From Rhodobiaceae bacterium (GTDB lineage Bacteria > Pseudomonadota > Alphaproteobacteria > Parvibaculales > Parvibaculaceae), in NCBI GenBank assembly GCA_002401305.2, contig NVSO02000206.1:1-13617 (forward strand): a stretch of 13,617 nt of DNA, given 5' to 3'. Below are positions 6,420-13,617 of this stretch, in pieces. Both the position numbers and the translations under genes were made by a program. The notes below the pieces were generated by a model. The model was not told where the DNA came from, searched no databases, and saw only the letters and a list, made by a program, of their open reading frames with translations. Position 1 is the first letter of the stretch; every line of letters starts with the position of its first letter.

Positions 6420-8172
6420 AAGGTTTTTCCAGCAAAATGGGGTCATCATTTTCCAAGAGAGGCGAGGGCTTTACGTCTGGAATAAGACCTCCTTTAGCAC
6501 GCACTAAGAAGACGGCGAACTCGTCGGCAGGCATGGGGCGCCCGAAGTAATATCCTTGGGCTTCATCGCAGCCCATCGCCCGCAACAGGTCGAGGTGCAA
6601 GCGGGTTTCAACGCCCTCCGCAACCACTTTCACACCCAGACTACGCGCTAAGTCGATCACAAGACGCGGGATCGCTTGGCCATCAAGATCAGACGTCATA
6701 TCCCGAATGAAGGACCGGTCGATTTTCAAACACTTCACCGGGAAGCGTTTCAAGTAGGCAAGGGATGAATAGCCAGTCCCAAAGTCATCAATCCCAATAC
6801 CAACGCCTAAGCTACGCAGACGGCGCAAGGTGCCGATGACAGCTTCCACATCATGCATCACCATGCTTTCGGTCACTTCAATTTCCAAGAATTGAGGGGA
6901 CAGACGGCTTTGAATAAGTGTGTTCGCAATCAGGTCGCTCAAATCACGGCGGCGCAAATCCAACGCCGACACATTTACCGCAACAGAGATCTTAGGAAGG
7001 CCTTCGTCTTGCCAAGTTCGGTTCTGCTGGCAAGCTTCGCGAATAACCCAACGACTAATCTCAACAATCAAACCATTTTGTTCAGCGATTGGAATAAACA
7101 TATCTGGGGGCACCAAGCCACGTTCAGGGTGGTTCCACCGCAGCAATGCCTCAGCGCCCCGTACCATGCCTGTCTTCATGTCAACCTTAGGCTGATAGTA
7201 AAGTTCAAACTGCTCTTTCTGGAGCGCGATACGCAGGTCCCGTTCAATCGCATTGCGTTCAATCGCCCGCAGCTGCAGCTCATGGCGGAACAATTGAATG
7301 TTTCCACGCCCTTCAGCCTTAGCTCGGTAGAGCGCCAAATCAGCATTCTTCATCAAGGTCTCTGCATCCCGCCCATCGTGAGGGAAGACGGTGATACCAA
7401 TGCTGACACCGGGATGAATTTCAGTGCGACCAATGGTGCGCGGACACGACAGCGCTTCCAAAATCCGCTGAGCCAACGCCACAACAGTTTCCACACGCTC
7501 AACAGGGTCGACAATCAACGCAAATTCATCAGCGCTCAATCGCGCCACTGTATCGGTTTTCCGGGAATTAGCTTTGAGCTCTTGGCCCACAAGACGTAGC
7601 AACTCATCGCCCATCTCATGGCCCAACATGTCATTGATGCCTTTGAAATTATCTAAGTTCAAAACAACCAGCGCAACACGGTGTGAATTCTCGTCACCCG
7701 ATTCCAGCGCTTGGCTCAGCCGTTTTTTAAAGTGGTTTCTGTTACCAAGCCCGGTCAAGCTGTCGGTCATGGCCAGCGTACGCAATTGTTCATTGCTTTC
7801 GCTCGTTTCTTTCAAAGCCCCAACGACCGCACGAGCGACCTCACCAAATTCATCGCTGCGCGCCACCAAAGCACCTTCCGCACCCTCATGGAGAAGAGCC
7901 GATCCAGTAAAGTCTTTGAGCAAGCCAATGGGACGCAAAACAAGCCGGTGCACGCCCCATGCAGCGCTGGCAACCCATGCCATGACACCGAAGACAAGAC
8001 CAAGCTGTTCGAGAATAGAAAGAGACGCCGTGCTGCCGAGCCGACCCTCAAGACTGCCACTCCACATCCAGGCAAGCAGCAGCCCCCCTATGGCCCCAAG
8101 GAGACCAAGGTAGACGAATACCTTTTGGCGAAGAGTTTGTAGTCGCAGGGAAAGTAAAAGACGGTTCATCAT
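6409..8172 (-). CDS. Membrane-anchored HAMP-GGDEF-EAL cyclic-di-GMP protein, degenerate GGDEF
   Basis: This 587-residue protein has two membrane segments (about 18-38 and 52-76) with a very short loop between them. A HAMP-like linker follows (about 77-125, LRPIGLLKDF and SDEFGEVARAV), then a GGDEF domain (about 133-295) and an EAL domain (about 305-560). The GGDEF domain keeps DSLTGLGNRNHF and the inhibitory-site motif RxxD (204-207), but its signature reads SADEF (213-217), so diguanylate cyclase activity is doubtful. The EAL domain looks catalytically complete: EALLRW (341-346), Asn400 in NVSALDL, EVTES, DDFGTGYSS (462-470), LKIDRSFI, AEGVET and QGYYFGRPMP. The likely activity is cyclic-di-GMP hydrolysis at the inner membrane, possibly modulated by ligand binding to the GGDEF domain. 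The short loop leaves no obvious periplasmic sensor. The start at 8172 has GGAGG 8 nt upstream; an adjacent ATG at 8169 is also possible. Confidence 0.93.
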   Translation of the reverse strand: MMNRLLLSLRLQTLRQKVFVYLGLLGAIGGLLLAWMWSGSLEGRLGSTASLSILEQLGLVFGVMAWVASAAWGVHRLVLRPIGLLKDFTGSALLHEGAEGALVARSDEFGEVARAVVGALKETSESNEQLRTLAMTDSLTGLGNRNHFKKRLSQALESGDENSHRVALVVLNLDNFKGINDMLGHEMGDELLRLVGQELKANSRKTDTVARLSADEFALIVDPVERVETVVALAQRILEALSCPRTIGRTEIHPGVSIGITVFPHDGRDAETLMKNADLALYRAKAEGRGNIQLFRHELQLRAIERNAIERDLRIALQKEQFELYYQPKVDMKTGMVRGAEALLRWNHPERGLVPPDMFIPIAEQNGLIVEISRWVIREACQQNRTWQDEGLPKISVAVNVSALDLRRRDLSDLIANTLIQSRLSPQFLEIEVTESMVMHDVEAVIGTLRRLRSLGVGIGIDDFGTGYSSLAYLKRFPVKCLKIDRSFIRDMTSDLDGQAIPRLVIDLARSLGVKVVAEGVETRLHLDLLRAMGCDEAQGYYFGRPMPADEFAVFLVRAKGGLIPDVKPSPLLENDDPILLEKPSVA

Positions 8173-8265
8173 CGCAAACGCCTCCCCTTCGACTGAGCGA
8201 TCGGCTGGACTGCAAAATCAGAACCCCACACCGCGGCGCAGAAAAACTGTCCACCAGGCGGGAAT

Positions 8266-8295
8266 TTTACAAAATGTTCAGTTGGTATTTCCAAC
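8266..8295 (-). promoter_or_regulatory. Candidate promoter with overlapping inverted repeat for the GGDEF-EAL gene
   Basis: On the minus strand TTGGAA (8294-8289) and TGTAAA (8271-8266) are separated by 17 nt. TAAAAT two bases further on is an alternative -10. The -35 lies inside an exact inverted repeat GTTGG-TATTT-CCAAC (8281-8295), so a bound regulator would block polymerase. The predicted leader is about 85-90 nt. This is consensus matching by eye only. Confidence 0.35.
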
Positions 8296-8402
8296 ATCAC
8301 AAACTCACTGACCACAAACTAAACGCAATAGGAATTTACTCCGTTCAGCCTGCAACTTGTGCCTCCAAGCGCTAACAAGTCGTTACCGAATGGACAAACC
8401 AC

Positions 8403-8449
8403 AGAGCTCTCAAAGTTGAGGTTAAGAGAAGGTAAATTGAGCTCTCAAT
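8403..8449. repeat. Repeated GAGCTCTCAA with dyad symmetry
   Basis: GAGCTCTCAA occurs at 8404-8413 and again at 8439-8448, starts 35 bp apart. The first copy contains the perfect palindrome AGAGCTCT (8403-8410). The second is embedded in ATTGAG-CT-CTCAAT (8436-8449), a 6-bp inverted repeat with a 2-bp centre. Two related dyads in a gene-free region suggest protein-binding sites, but neither is placed against a recognisable promoter. Confidence 0.4.
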
Positions 8450-8633
8450 ACGAGGGTAAAGTGTTCGTTTTTGAAACAAAGTGGACACTTCTTGTGCAAA
8501 ACAGGGATATTGAATGGGCCGTTATGAGTTGCATTCAATGACGGACTTTCAATCATATCGTGTGCAAAAACATTCGGGGACATTTATCGACGGAGAGAAT
8601 CCTTCAATGAAGGCCATCTCAACCCGAACCAGA

Positions 8634-8667
8634 AACAAAAACGGCGCCTTCTTAAAGAAGACGCCGT
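8634..8667 (-). terminator. Intrinsic terminator of the aldehyde dehydrogenase gene
   Basis: ACGGCG (8641-8646) pairs with CGCCGT (8662-8667), followed inward by one mismatch and CTTC/GAAG with a short TTAAA loop. On the minus strand the hairpin runs straight into TTTTTGTTTC (8640 downward), a classic U-tract. It lies 27 nt past the TAA stop of the aldehyde dehydrogenase gene. Confidence 0.85.
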
Positions 8668-8694
8668 CCTTGTAATCACCATAATAGCCGACGA

Positions 8695-10128
8695 TTAATC
8701 AGCTGCGGCAAAGCCCATAACAGCTTTTACTTCGAGGAATTCTTCAAAACCGAATTCGCCCCATTCGCGGCCATTGCCTGACTGCTTGTAGCCACCAAAT
8801 GGTGCGCCGAAGTCAGGGCCAGCACCATTAAGGTGCACGTTGCCGGTACGCAGTTGAGACGCGACTTCACGCACGCGCTCCAAATCGCCACCGAAGACAT
8901 AGCCCGACAAACCATAAACAGTGTCATTGGCAATATCGATCGCTTCAGCTTCAGTTTTGTAAGGCATGATTGCCAATACAGGACCAAAGATCTCTTCGCG
9001 GGCAACTGTCATGTCATTTGTGACGTTGGCAAAGATTGTTGGACGAACATAATAGCCTTTGTTCAATCCTTCAGGACGACCAGTACCGCCGGTCACAAGC
9101 TCTGTGCCCTCGTCGATACCTTTTTGGATGAGGCCTTGGATTTTGTTGAACTGAACATCACTCACAACAGGACCCAAACGACTATCAGCTTCCTTCGGAT
9201 CGCCCACTTTCAGGCCTTCCGCAGTCGCTTTTGCAATCGCAACAGCTTCATCATGACGTGCAACAGGCACAAGCATGCGTGTTGGCGCATTACAAGATTG
9301 ACCTGAATTGTTCATCACGCTTGCAACACCGCCAGCGATGGCTTTGTTGAAGTCAGCATCTTCCAAGATGATGTTGGCTGATTTGCCGCCAAGTTCTTGG
9401 GAAACACGTTTCACAGTTTCAGCAGATGCTTTAGCAACCGCGATGCCTGCACGGCTAGAACCAGTGAAGGACATCATATCAATGTCAGGATGCGCACTCA
9501 TCGCTTCCCCAACAGATAGACCGTCGCCATCCACCAAGTTGAAGACACCAGCAGGAACGCCGGCTTCATCAAAGATTTCAGCCAACAAGTGTGCATTGAT
9601 CGGTGCAACTTCAGAAGGCTTAAGGATCATCGTACAGCCAACAGCCAGAGCCGGAGCAACTTTACAAACGATCTGATTTACAGGCCAGTTCCAAGGAGTG
9701 ATGAAACCACACACACCAACAGGCTCACGCACCAAACGAGTGGCACCTTTGTCAGATTCAAATTCGTATGATTTCAGAATTTCCAACGCAGTGCTGAAAT
9801 GACCCAAGCCAGTAGCCGCTTGAGCTGCTTTGGAGAGCCACAACGGCGCACCCATTTCTTCAGAAATAGTGTTGGTGATATCTTCATAGCGGGTTTGATA
9901 AACCGCGATGATTTTTTCCAACAGCGCAATACGCTCTTCGCGAGATGTGCGAGAGAAAGTTTTGAACGCTTCGTTCGCAGCGCTTACTGCTTTATCAACA
10001 TCAGCTTTGCTACCCATAGAAATGGTCGCAAAAGCTTCTTCAGTTGCTGGGTTGATGACGTCCAATGTTTTTGGCGTCACAGGGCTAACCCACTTACCGT
10101 TGATATAGAACTTTGTGTAGTCCTTCAT
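8695..10128 (-). CDS. Aldehyde dehydrogenase family protein (NAD(P)-dependent)
   Basis: This 477-residue protein is a full-length member of the aldehyde dehydrogenase superfamily, which oxidises an aldehyde to the acid in the cytoplasm. Visible motifs in order are TPWNWP with the oxyanion-stabilising Asn147; Lys170 in LKPSEVAP for cofactor binding; FTGSSRAG (221-228); the general base Glu245 in QELGGKS; the nucleophile Cys279 in NNSGQSCNAPTRMLV; and EEIFGPV (378-384). The GQSCNAPTRML block resembles the CddD-like subgroup (oxidation of long-chain oxo-acids), but this is from memory and the substrate is unproven. The start at 10128 is chosen because GGAGG lies 5 nt upstream and MKDYTKFYINGKWV matches the usual N-terminus; an upstream ATG four codons earlier and a much longer frame to 10284 are less likely. 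It is 211 nt downstream of the RND gene in the same direction and ends at a strong terminator. Confidence 0.93.
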   Translation of the reverse strand: MKDYTKFYINGKWVSPVTPKTLDVINPATEEAFATISMGSKADVDKAVSAANEAFKTFSRTSREERIALLEKIIAVYQTRYEDITNTISEEMGAPLWLSKAAQAATGLGHFSTALEILKSYEFESDKGATRLVREPVGVCGFITPWNWPVNQIVCKVAPALAVGCTMILKPSEVAPINAHLLAEIFDEAGVPAGVFNLVDGDGLSVGEAMSAHPDIDMMSFTGSSRAGIAVAKASAETVKRVSQELGGKSANIILEDADFNKAIAGGVASVMNNSGQSCNAPTRMLVPVARHDEAVAIAKATAEGLKVGDPKEADSRLGPVVSDVQFNKIQGLIQKGIDEGTELVTGGTGRPEGLNKGYYVRPTIFANVTNDMTVAREEIFGPVLAIMPYKTEAEAIDIANDTVYGLSGYVFGGDLERVREVASQLRTGNVHLNGAGPDFGAPFGGYKQSGNGREWGEFGFEEFLEVKAVMGFAAAD

Positions 10129-10339
10129 AACTTCCTCCATTCGGCCTTCCTGTTCCCCGTGCCCTCCCATTTTGGTGGGCTTAAAAGGGATGTTGCTTTC
10201 ACAACCTAGATTCGAGCCAGTGATAATAATCTGGGCAAAAAATGGCACAGACCTCCTACTCAGGTCCAGCCAAATAGCTCTCAATTTCAGACATTTCCGC
10301 CCTTGAAGGTCGCCCTAACACCCCCCAAGGCGGGCAAAC

Positions 10340-13300
10340 CTAGGCCTCAAGCCGTTTTGCAAACCGCTTTGGCAGAAGGGCAGGAAGTGATTTAAAGAAG
10401 GAGGAATAGAGAACCGGGACAAATCCAAGCGTAAATACCGTTCCGATAGCCAGCCCAAATATAATCACAATGGTCATGGAGAACCAAAGCTCGCCGCCAA
10501 ACAACATCAGCGGGAAGAGCCCAAGAATCGTGGTCAGCGTGGTCATGATAATCGGTCGGGCCCGCGCCATTGCAGCCGCAATCACCGCTTCATCTATACC
10601 CTGCCCCAACTTGCGCTCTTCATCCACTCGGTCGATCAGCACAATCCCATTGTTAATGATCACCCCCGCCAAGCTGAGAAGTCCCAGCATGCCAATGAAG
10701 TCGAGAAAGGCACCGGTCAGCAATAATCCAGCACTCGCGCCAATCAAAACCAAAGGAATGGTCAAAACGACAATGAGGGGACGGCGATAAGAGTTAAATT
10801 GCCAAACCAGAATAATGCCAATCAAAGCCAAACAATGTGGCAAATATTGAAACAAAGCAGAATTAGCGTCTCCAGAAGACTCCAGCTCCCCCCCTAATTG
10901 CATCCGATAACCAAATGGCAACTCAAGGGCATCAATTTGGGGCTGAATAAGCGCATAGAACTCCGATGCTTGAAGGCTCGGGTCACGGCCAGAAATTTTC
11001 ATGGCCCGCTCTTGATCAAATCGTTGGATCAAATAGGGCTCAACTTCCCCGCCGATATCAGCGATTTGTACTATGGGAACACCCACCCCACGTTGCGCCG
11101 AAAAGACAGTGATCGAGCGCAGCATATCCAACGCACCCCGTGTGCCCTCATCCGCCCGCACCATGACCGGAATAACAGTGTCCCCTTCACGGTAATTAGT
11201 GGCCACCAGCCCATCAAAATAGGCTGAAAGAGCATTCGCGACTTCTTCACTGGTCACCCCGGCACGGCGCGCCCTGTCTTGATCAATTTCAACCTTCACT
11301 TTGAAAACCGGATTATCCCAGTCTGACCGCAATCCCTCAACACCCGGCACAGTGCGATAGATGGCTTCCACTTTGGCACCAATTCTCTGAATCTCCTGAA
11401 TCGACGGTCCAAGAACCCGAATTTCTACGTTACCCGGTGAGGACGGACCCAAGAATAATTTCTCGACCCGCGCCCAAGCATCGGGAACCTCAGAAATAAA
11501 GTACTCATTGATGCGAGCCATCATCGGCGCCACATCGTCAAAGCTCTCAAGATTGATGAGCGCAAAGGCTTTATGGGGAAAGGCGTCGAGTGGAGACAGG
11601 GCCAAGAAGAACCGAGGACCGCCGTCACCGACGTAGATAACTTGATTTGCAACGGTTGGATTCAGATCTTCATCCATCAGCCAATCAGAGAAATTGTTAG
11701 ACACACGGTAGGTCTCGCTCACATCTGTTCCCGCTGGCATGTCGATGTAAACCAACACTTGCGCACGATCAGATTCGGGCATCAATCGACTGGTGACAAA
11801 TCCCATTCCATAAATGGACAGAGCAAACACGCCCAGAACACAGCCCACAAAAATGGATTTATGAGACAAAATAAGCGTCAAAATCCGGCGGTAAACGGTA
11901 TAGAGGCGGCCTTCGTAAAGACGAGCCTCCACAGCTTTCAACGTAGCCCCGGGCGCCAGCGGTGTTTCTTTCAGAAACCAATAACAAAGCGCTGGCGTAA
12001 CCGCGATGGATAGAAACCACGACGACAGCAACGCCAGTATCATGACTTGGCTCAAAGACCGAACAAACTCCCCCACAACATTTTCCGCCAGATAAAGCGG
12101 CAAAAAGGCGAAAATGGTCGTGAGTGAAGACGTTAGAAGAGGCATGCCAAGCTCAGCGGGAGCCGCTAAACACGCCTCCAGCCGGTCTGCACCAGAATCC
12201 AAGCGACGCTTGATATTCTCAGCCACAACAATGGCATTGTCCACCAAGAGGCCCAAGGCAATCACGATCGCTGCAATTGATATCCGGTGCAGCGGAATAG
12301 ACCAAACCATCATGCCGATCAAAACCGCCAAAATCGTCAGAGGAACAATTGATCCCACGATCACACCCGTCCGGAGCCCCAAAAACAAAATCACAACCAC
12401 AAGAACCGTCGCAATGGTTTGCAGCAGGTTGGTCGTCGCATCTTCAATGGACTTCTCAACGAAGGGAGGTTGATAGGTAGATAAATCTAACGACACACCA
12501 AGTGGTAATTCATGGCGCCACATCTCCACAGCGCTCAGCAGTTCGGTGGAAAAATCTGAGATGTTTATGCCATCGGACTTAGAGACAGCCAAAACGATCG
12601 CTGGCTTACCATCAAAGAGAACCGGCTTCTTAAGCGGGTCCACATACCCGCGTGTAATGTCAAAAATATCCCGCAGGTAGATCAATCCACCATCAGGTAT
12701 ATCGAGTGGCACATTGCGGATTTGCTCAACCGTCTCGAAGTTACCCGAAGGCTCAATCGGAATTTGGATGCCATCCGCAAGAATTGTCCCGCCCGGTAGA
12801 ATAATATTTTGCCCCGTAAGAGCCGCAATGACGTTGGCCGGAGCAATACCAAGTTGGTTGAGAACCTCAGGTTGGGTTTGCAACCAAATCCGCTCTTCTT
12901 GCACACCGAAAAGATCCACTTGGCTCACCAGCGAAAGGCTGCCAATCCGGTCGCGTAAAAACCGCGCAATCTTGCGCAGCTCCGCCATAGAATAGTCAGC
13001 CCCCGTCAATGCGAAAGTCGCCGACGCAACCACCCCTTGGGCATCATCGACAAAAGGACCCGAAGTTCCATCTGGCAAGCTGCCTTTTAGATCCGCCATT
13101 TTATTGCGCAAAGTGGTCCAAATAGGATCAAGGTCAAAATACCGGTCATGCAAGCTAACCGTTACAATCGAAAAGCCCGTCATGGATTTGGAGGAAATTT
13201 CCTTTACCTCCTCCATCTCTTTGACAGCTTCTTCAATTGGCTTGGTAATCAGCTGTTCAACACGCTCCGCCGACATGCCGGGGAAACTTGCCGTCACCCC

Positions 13301-13441
13301 CGCCACGCGGATCGTAATCTCGGGGTCTTCCTGACTGGGAAGTGACATATAGACACCCAGTCCTGCAAAAATGATTGCAACCAAAACAAACACAGTGAAC
13401 CGCCCATTGGCGATCGCATATTGAGCCAAAGACCCCATCAT
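10340..13441 (-). CDS. RND family efflux transporter permease subunit (AcrB-like, TriC-type subgroup)
   Basis: This 1033-residue inner-membrane proton-driven pump is the usual size for AcrB-type RND transporters. It has TM1 (about 13-33), a large periplasmic loop (about 35-335), six TM segments, a second periplasmic loop (about 555-860) and five further TM segments. The TM1 exit reads LPSQEDPEITIR, characteristic of a subgroup that includes TriC. In TM4 the proton-relay pair is Asp401-Asn402 (LLVDNAIVVAEN) instead of Asp-Asp. In TM10 the usual Lys is Asn930 (GVIINNGIVLIDR). The following RARPIIMTTL keeps Arg and Thr at the other relay positions. ATG 13441 has GAGG 5 nt ahead; a TTG at 13456 overlapping the adaptor stop is a weaker alternative start. 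It directly follows the adaptor gene and so forms a standard adaptor-pump operon; no outer-membrane channel gene is visible. Substrates cannot be predicted. Confidence 0.93.
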   Translation of the reverse strand: MMGSLAQYAIANGRFTVFVLVAIIFAGLGVYMSLPSQEDPEITIRVAGVTASFPGMSAERVEQLITKPIEEAVKEMEEVKEISSKSMTGFSIVTVSLHDRYFDLDPIWTTLRNKMADLKGSLPDGTSGPFVDDAQGVVASATFALTGADYSMAELRKIARFLRDRIGSLSLVSQVDLFGVQEERIWLQTQPEVLNQLGIAPANVIAALTGQNIILPGGTILADGIQIPIEPSGNFETVEQIRNVPLDIPDGGLIYLRDIFDITRGYVDPLKKPVLFDGKPAIVLAVSKSDGINISDFSTELLSAVEMWRHELPLGVSLDLSTYQPPFVEKSIEDATTNLLQTIATVLVVVILFLGLRTGVIVGSIVPLTILAVLIGMMVWSIPLHRISIAAIVIALGLLVDNAIVVAENIKRRLDSGADRLEACLAAPAELGMPLLTSSLTTIFAFLPLYLAENVVGEFVRSLSQVMILALLSSWFLSIAVTPALCYWFLKETPLAPGATLKAVEARLYEGRLYTVYRRILTLILSHKSIFVGCVLGVFALSIYGMGFVTSRLMPESDRAQVLVYIDMPAGTDVSETYRVSNNFSDWLMDEDLNPTVANQVIYVGDGGPRFFLALSPLDAFPHKAFALINLESFDDVAPMMARINEYFISEVPDAWARVEKLFLGPSSPGNVEIRVLGPSIQEIQRIGAKVEAIYRTVPGVEGLRSDWDNPVFKVKVEIDQDRARRAGVTSEEVANALSAYFDGLVATNYREGDTVIPVMVRADEGTRGALDMLRSITVFSAQRGVGVPIVQIADIGGEVEPYLIQRFDQERAMKISGRDPSLQASEFYALIQPQIDALELPFGYRMQLGGELESSGDANSALFQYLPHCLALIGIILVWQFNSYRRPLIVVLTIPLVLIGASAGLLLTGAFLDFIGMLGLLSLAGVIINNGIVLIDRVDEERKLGQGIDEAVIAAAMARARPIIMTTLTTILGLFPLMLFGGELWFSMTIVIIFGLAIGTVFTLGFVPVLYSSFFKSLPALLPKRFAKRLEA

Positions 13442-13452
13442 TCCGACCTCGC

Positions 13453-13617
13453 TCAATAATCACCGGTCCACAAGCGGACCTTTTTACCGTCATAAAGTTG
13501 AGAAACTGCAGCCGTGATGATCTGGTCACCCGGTGCCAGACCTTCGTAAACTTCTAGGCTGTTTCCACGAATATCTCCCACGACAACCATTTTCTTTAAA
13601 ACAGTGCCGCTCGCTTC
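13453..13617 (-). CDS. RND efflux periplasmic adaptor subunit, C-terminal fragment
   Basis: Only the last 54 codons and the TGA stop are inside the window; the gene continues beyond the right edge. The visible sequence includes VVVGDIRGNSLEVYEGLAPG, then DQIITAAVSQLYDGKKVRLW, ending GDY. This is the typical membrane-proximal end of HlyD/MFP-type adaptor proteins, with the EGLxPGDxII pattern. The adaptor would link the RND pump to an outer-membrane channel across the periplasm. Its stop lies 11 nt ahead of the chosen pump start, which fits co-transcription and translational coupling. Confidence 0.88.
   Translation of the reverse strand, partial: EASGTVLKKMVVVGDIRGNSLEVYEGLAPGDQIITAAVSQLYDGKKVRLWTGDY

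Larger units (their letters stand above)
8173..8633. other. Intergenic region without a convincing gene
   Basis: No open frame here has a good ribosome site or protein-like composition. The part near 8172 is the leader and promoter region of the GGDEF-EAL gene. The central part (8400-8490) is A-rich and carries a repeated GAGCTCTCAA and a further pair of complementary arms, AAAGTGT (8458-8464) and ACACTT (8485-8490). The remainder up to the terminator is featureless to me. A small RNA or short regulated leader cannot be excluded by eye. Confidence 0.6.

Noticed and set aside
6853..7599. Plus-strand open frame (248 codons) opposite the GGDEF-EAL gene
   Set aside because: Antisense to conserved EAL and GGDEF motifs, with biased composition and no recognisable protein features.
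8359..8541. Possible 60-residue protein in the intergenic stretch
   Set aside because: It begins with GTG, has no ribosome site, and its sequence shows no fold-like pattern.
8538..8675. Possible 45-residue basic peptide on the plus strand
   Set aside because: It lacks a ribosome site and runs through the terminator of the aldehyde dehydrogenase gene.
10129..10284. N-terminal extension of the aldehyde dehydrogenase (52 residues)
   Set aside because: GGAGG lies directly before the internal ATG at 10128, and the shorter form has the normal family length.
13442..13456. TTG start of the RND pump overlapping the adaptor stop
   Set aside because: No good ribosome site precedes it, while GAGG precedes the ATG at 13441. 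It remains possible if translation is coupled.
1..13617. Search for CRISPR arrays, insertion sequences, tRNA genes, integrases and defence or toxin systems
   Set aside because: I saw no regularly spaced repeats, no transposase or integrase motifs, no tRNA-like cloverleaf ends, and no gene unlike its neighbours in composition.

Overview
The window looks like ordinary chromosomal DNA of a Gram-negative alphaproteobacterium with mixed base composition. It carries an outer-membrane beta-barrel protein, an RND tripartite efflux system and a fatty-acid/steroid-type acyl-CoA dehydrogenase pair. The alphaproteobacterial placement is inferred from the overall look of the proteins and was not tested by a search. 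I see no mobile elements, CRISPR arrays, or rRNA or tRNA genes. All genes but one lie on the minus strand.

Layout from left to right: (1) 1-1414 minus, an SPFH/band-7 membrane protein followed directly by its NfeD partner. The two are coupled by a TAATG stop/start overlap, and NfeD runs off the left edge. (2) 1550-1600, a perfect 19-bp hairpin. (3) 1620-2705 minus, a zinc-dependent medium-chain alcohol dehydrogenase with two AGTGCACT palindromes just upstream. (4) 2992-3915 plus, a DUF481 outer-membrane protein, the only plus-strand gene. (5) 3960-6275 minus, two acyl-CoA dehydrogenases 9 nt apart, whose motifs complement each other as in heteromeric steroid-side-chain dehydrogenases. (6) 6409-8172 minus, a membrane HAMP-GGDEF-EAL protein with a degenerate GGDEF site and an intact EAL site. 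(7) 8173-8694, a 522-nt gene-free stretch with a candidate promoter, small palindromes and a strong terminator. (8) 8695-10128 minus, an NAD(P)-type aldehyde dehydrogenase. (9) 10340-13617 minus, an RND efflux pump inner-membrane subunit preceded by the C-terminal end of its periplasmic adaptor, which is cut by the right edge.

Functionally, the alcohol dehydrogenase, aldehyde dehydrogenase and acyl-CoA dehydrogenase pair are the kinds of enzymes used to oxidise hydrophobic alcohols, aldehydes and acyl-CoA side chains. The RND pump and the DUF481 protein belong to the envelope. The genes are not one operon: intergenic gaps and terminators separate them into about six transcription units, so a shared pathway is only a guess from proximity. 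The most noteworthy points are the split-motif acyl-CoA dehydrogenase pair, the GGDEF domain with a lost catalytic motif but a kept inhibitory site, the Asp-to-Asn and Lys-to-Asn changes in the RND proton relay, and the twin palindromes before the alcohol dehydrogenase. I found no convincing new multi-gene system.
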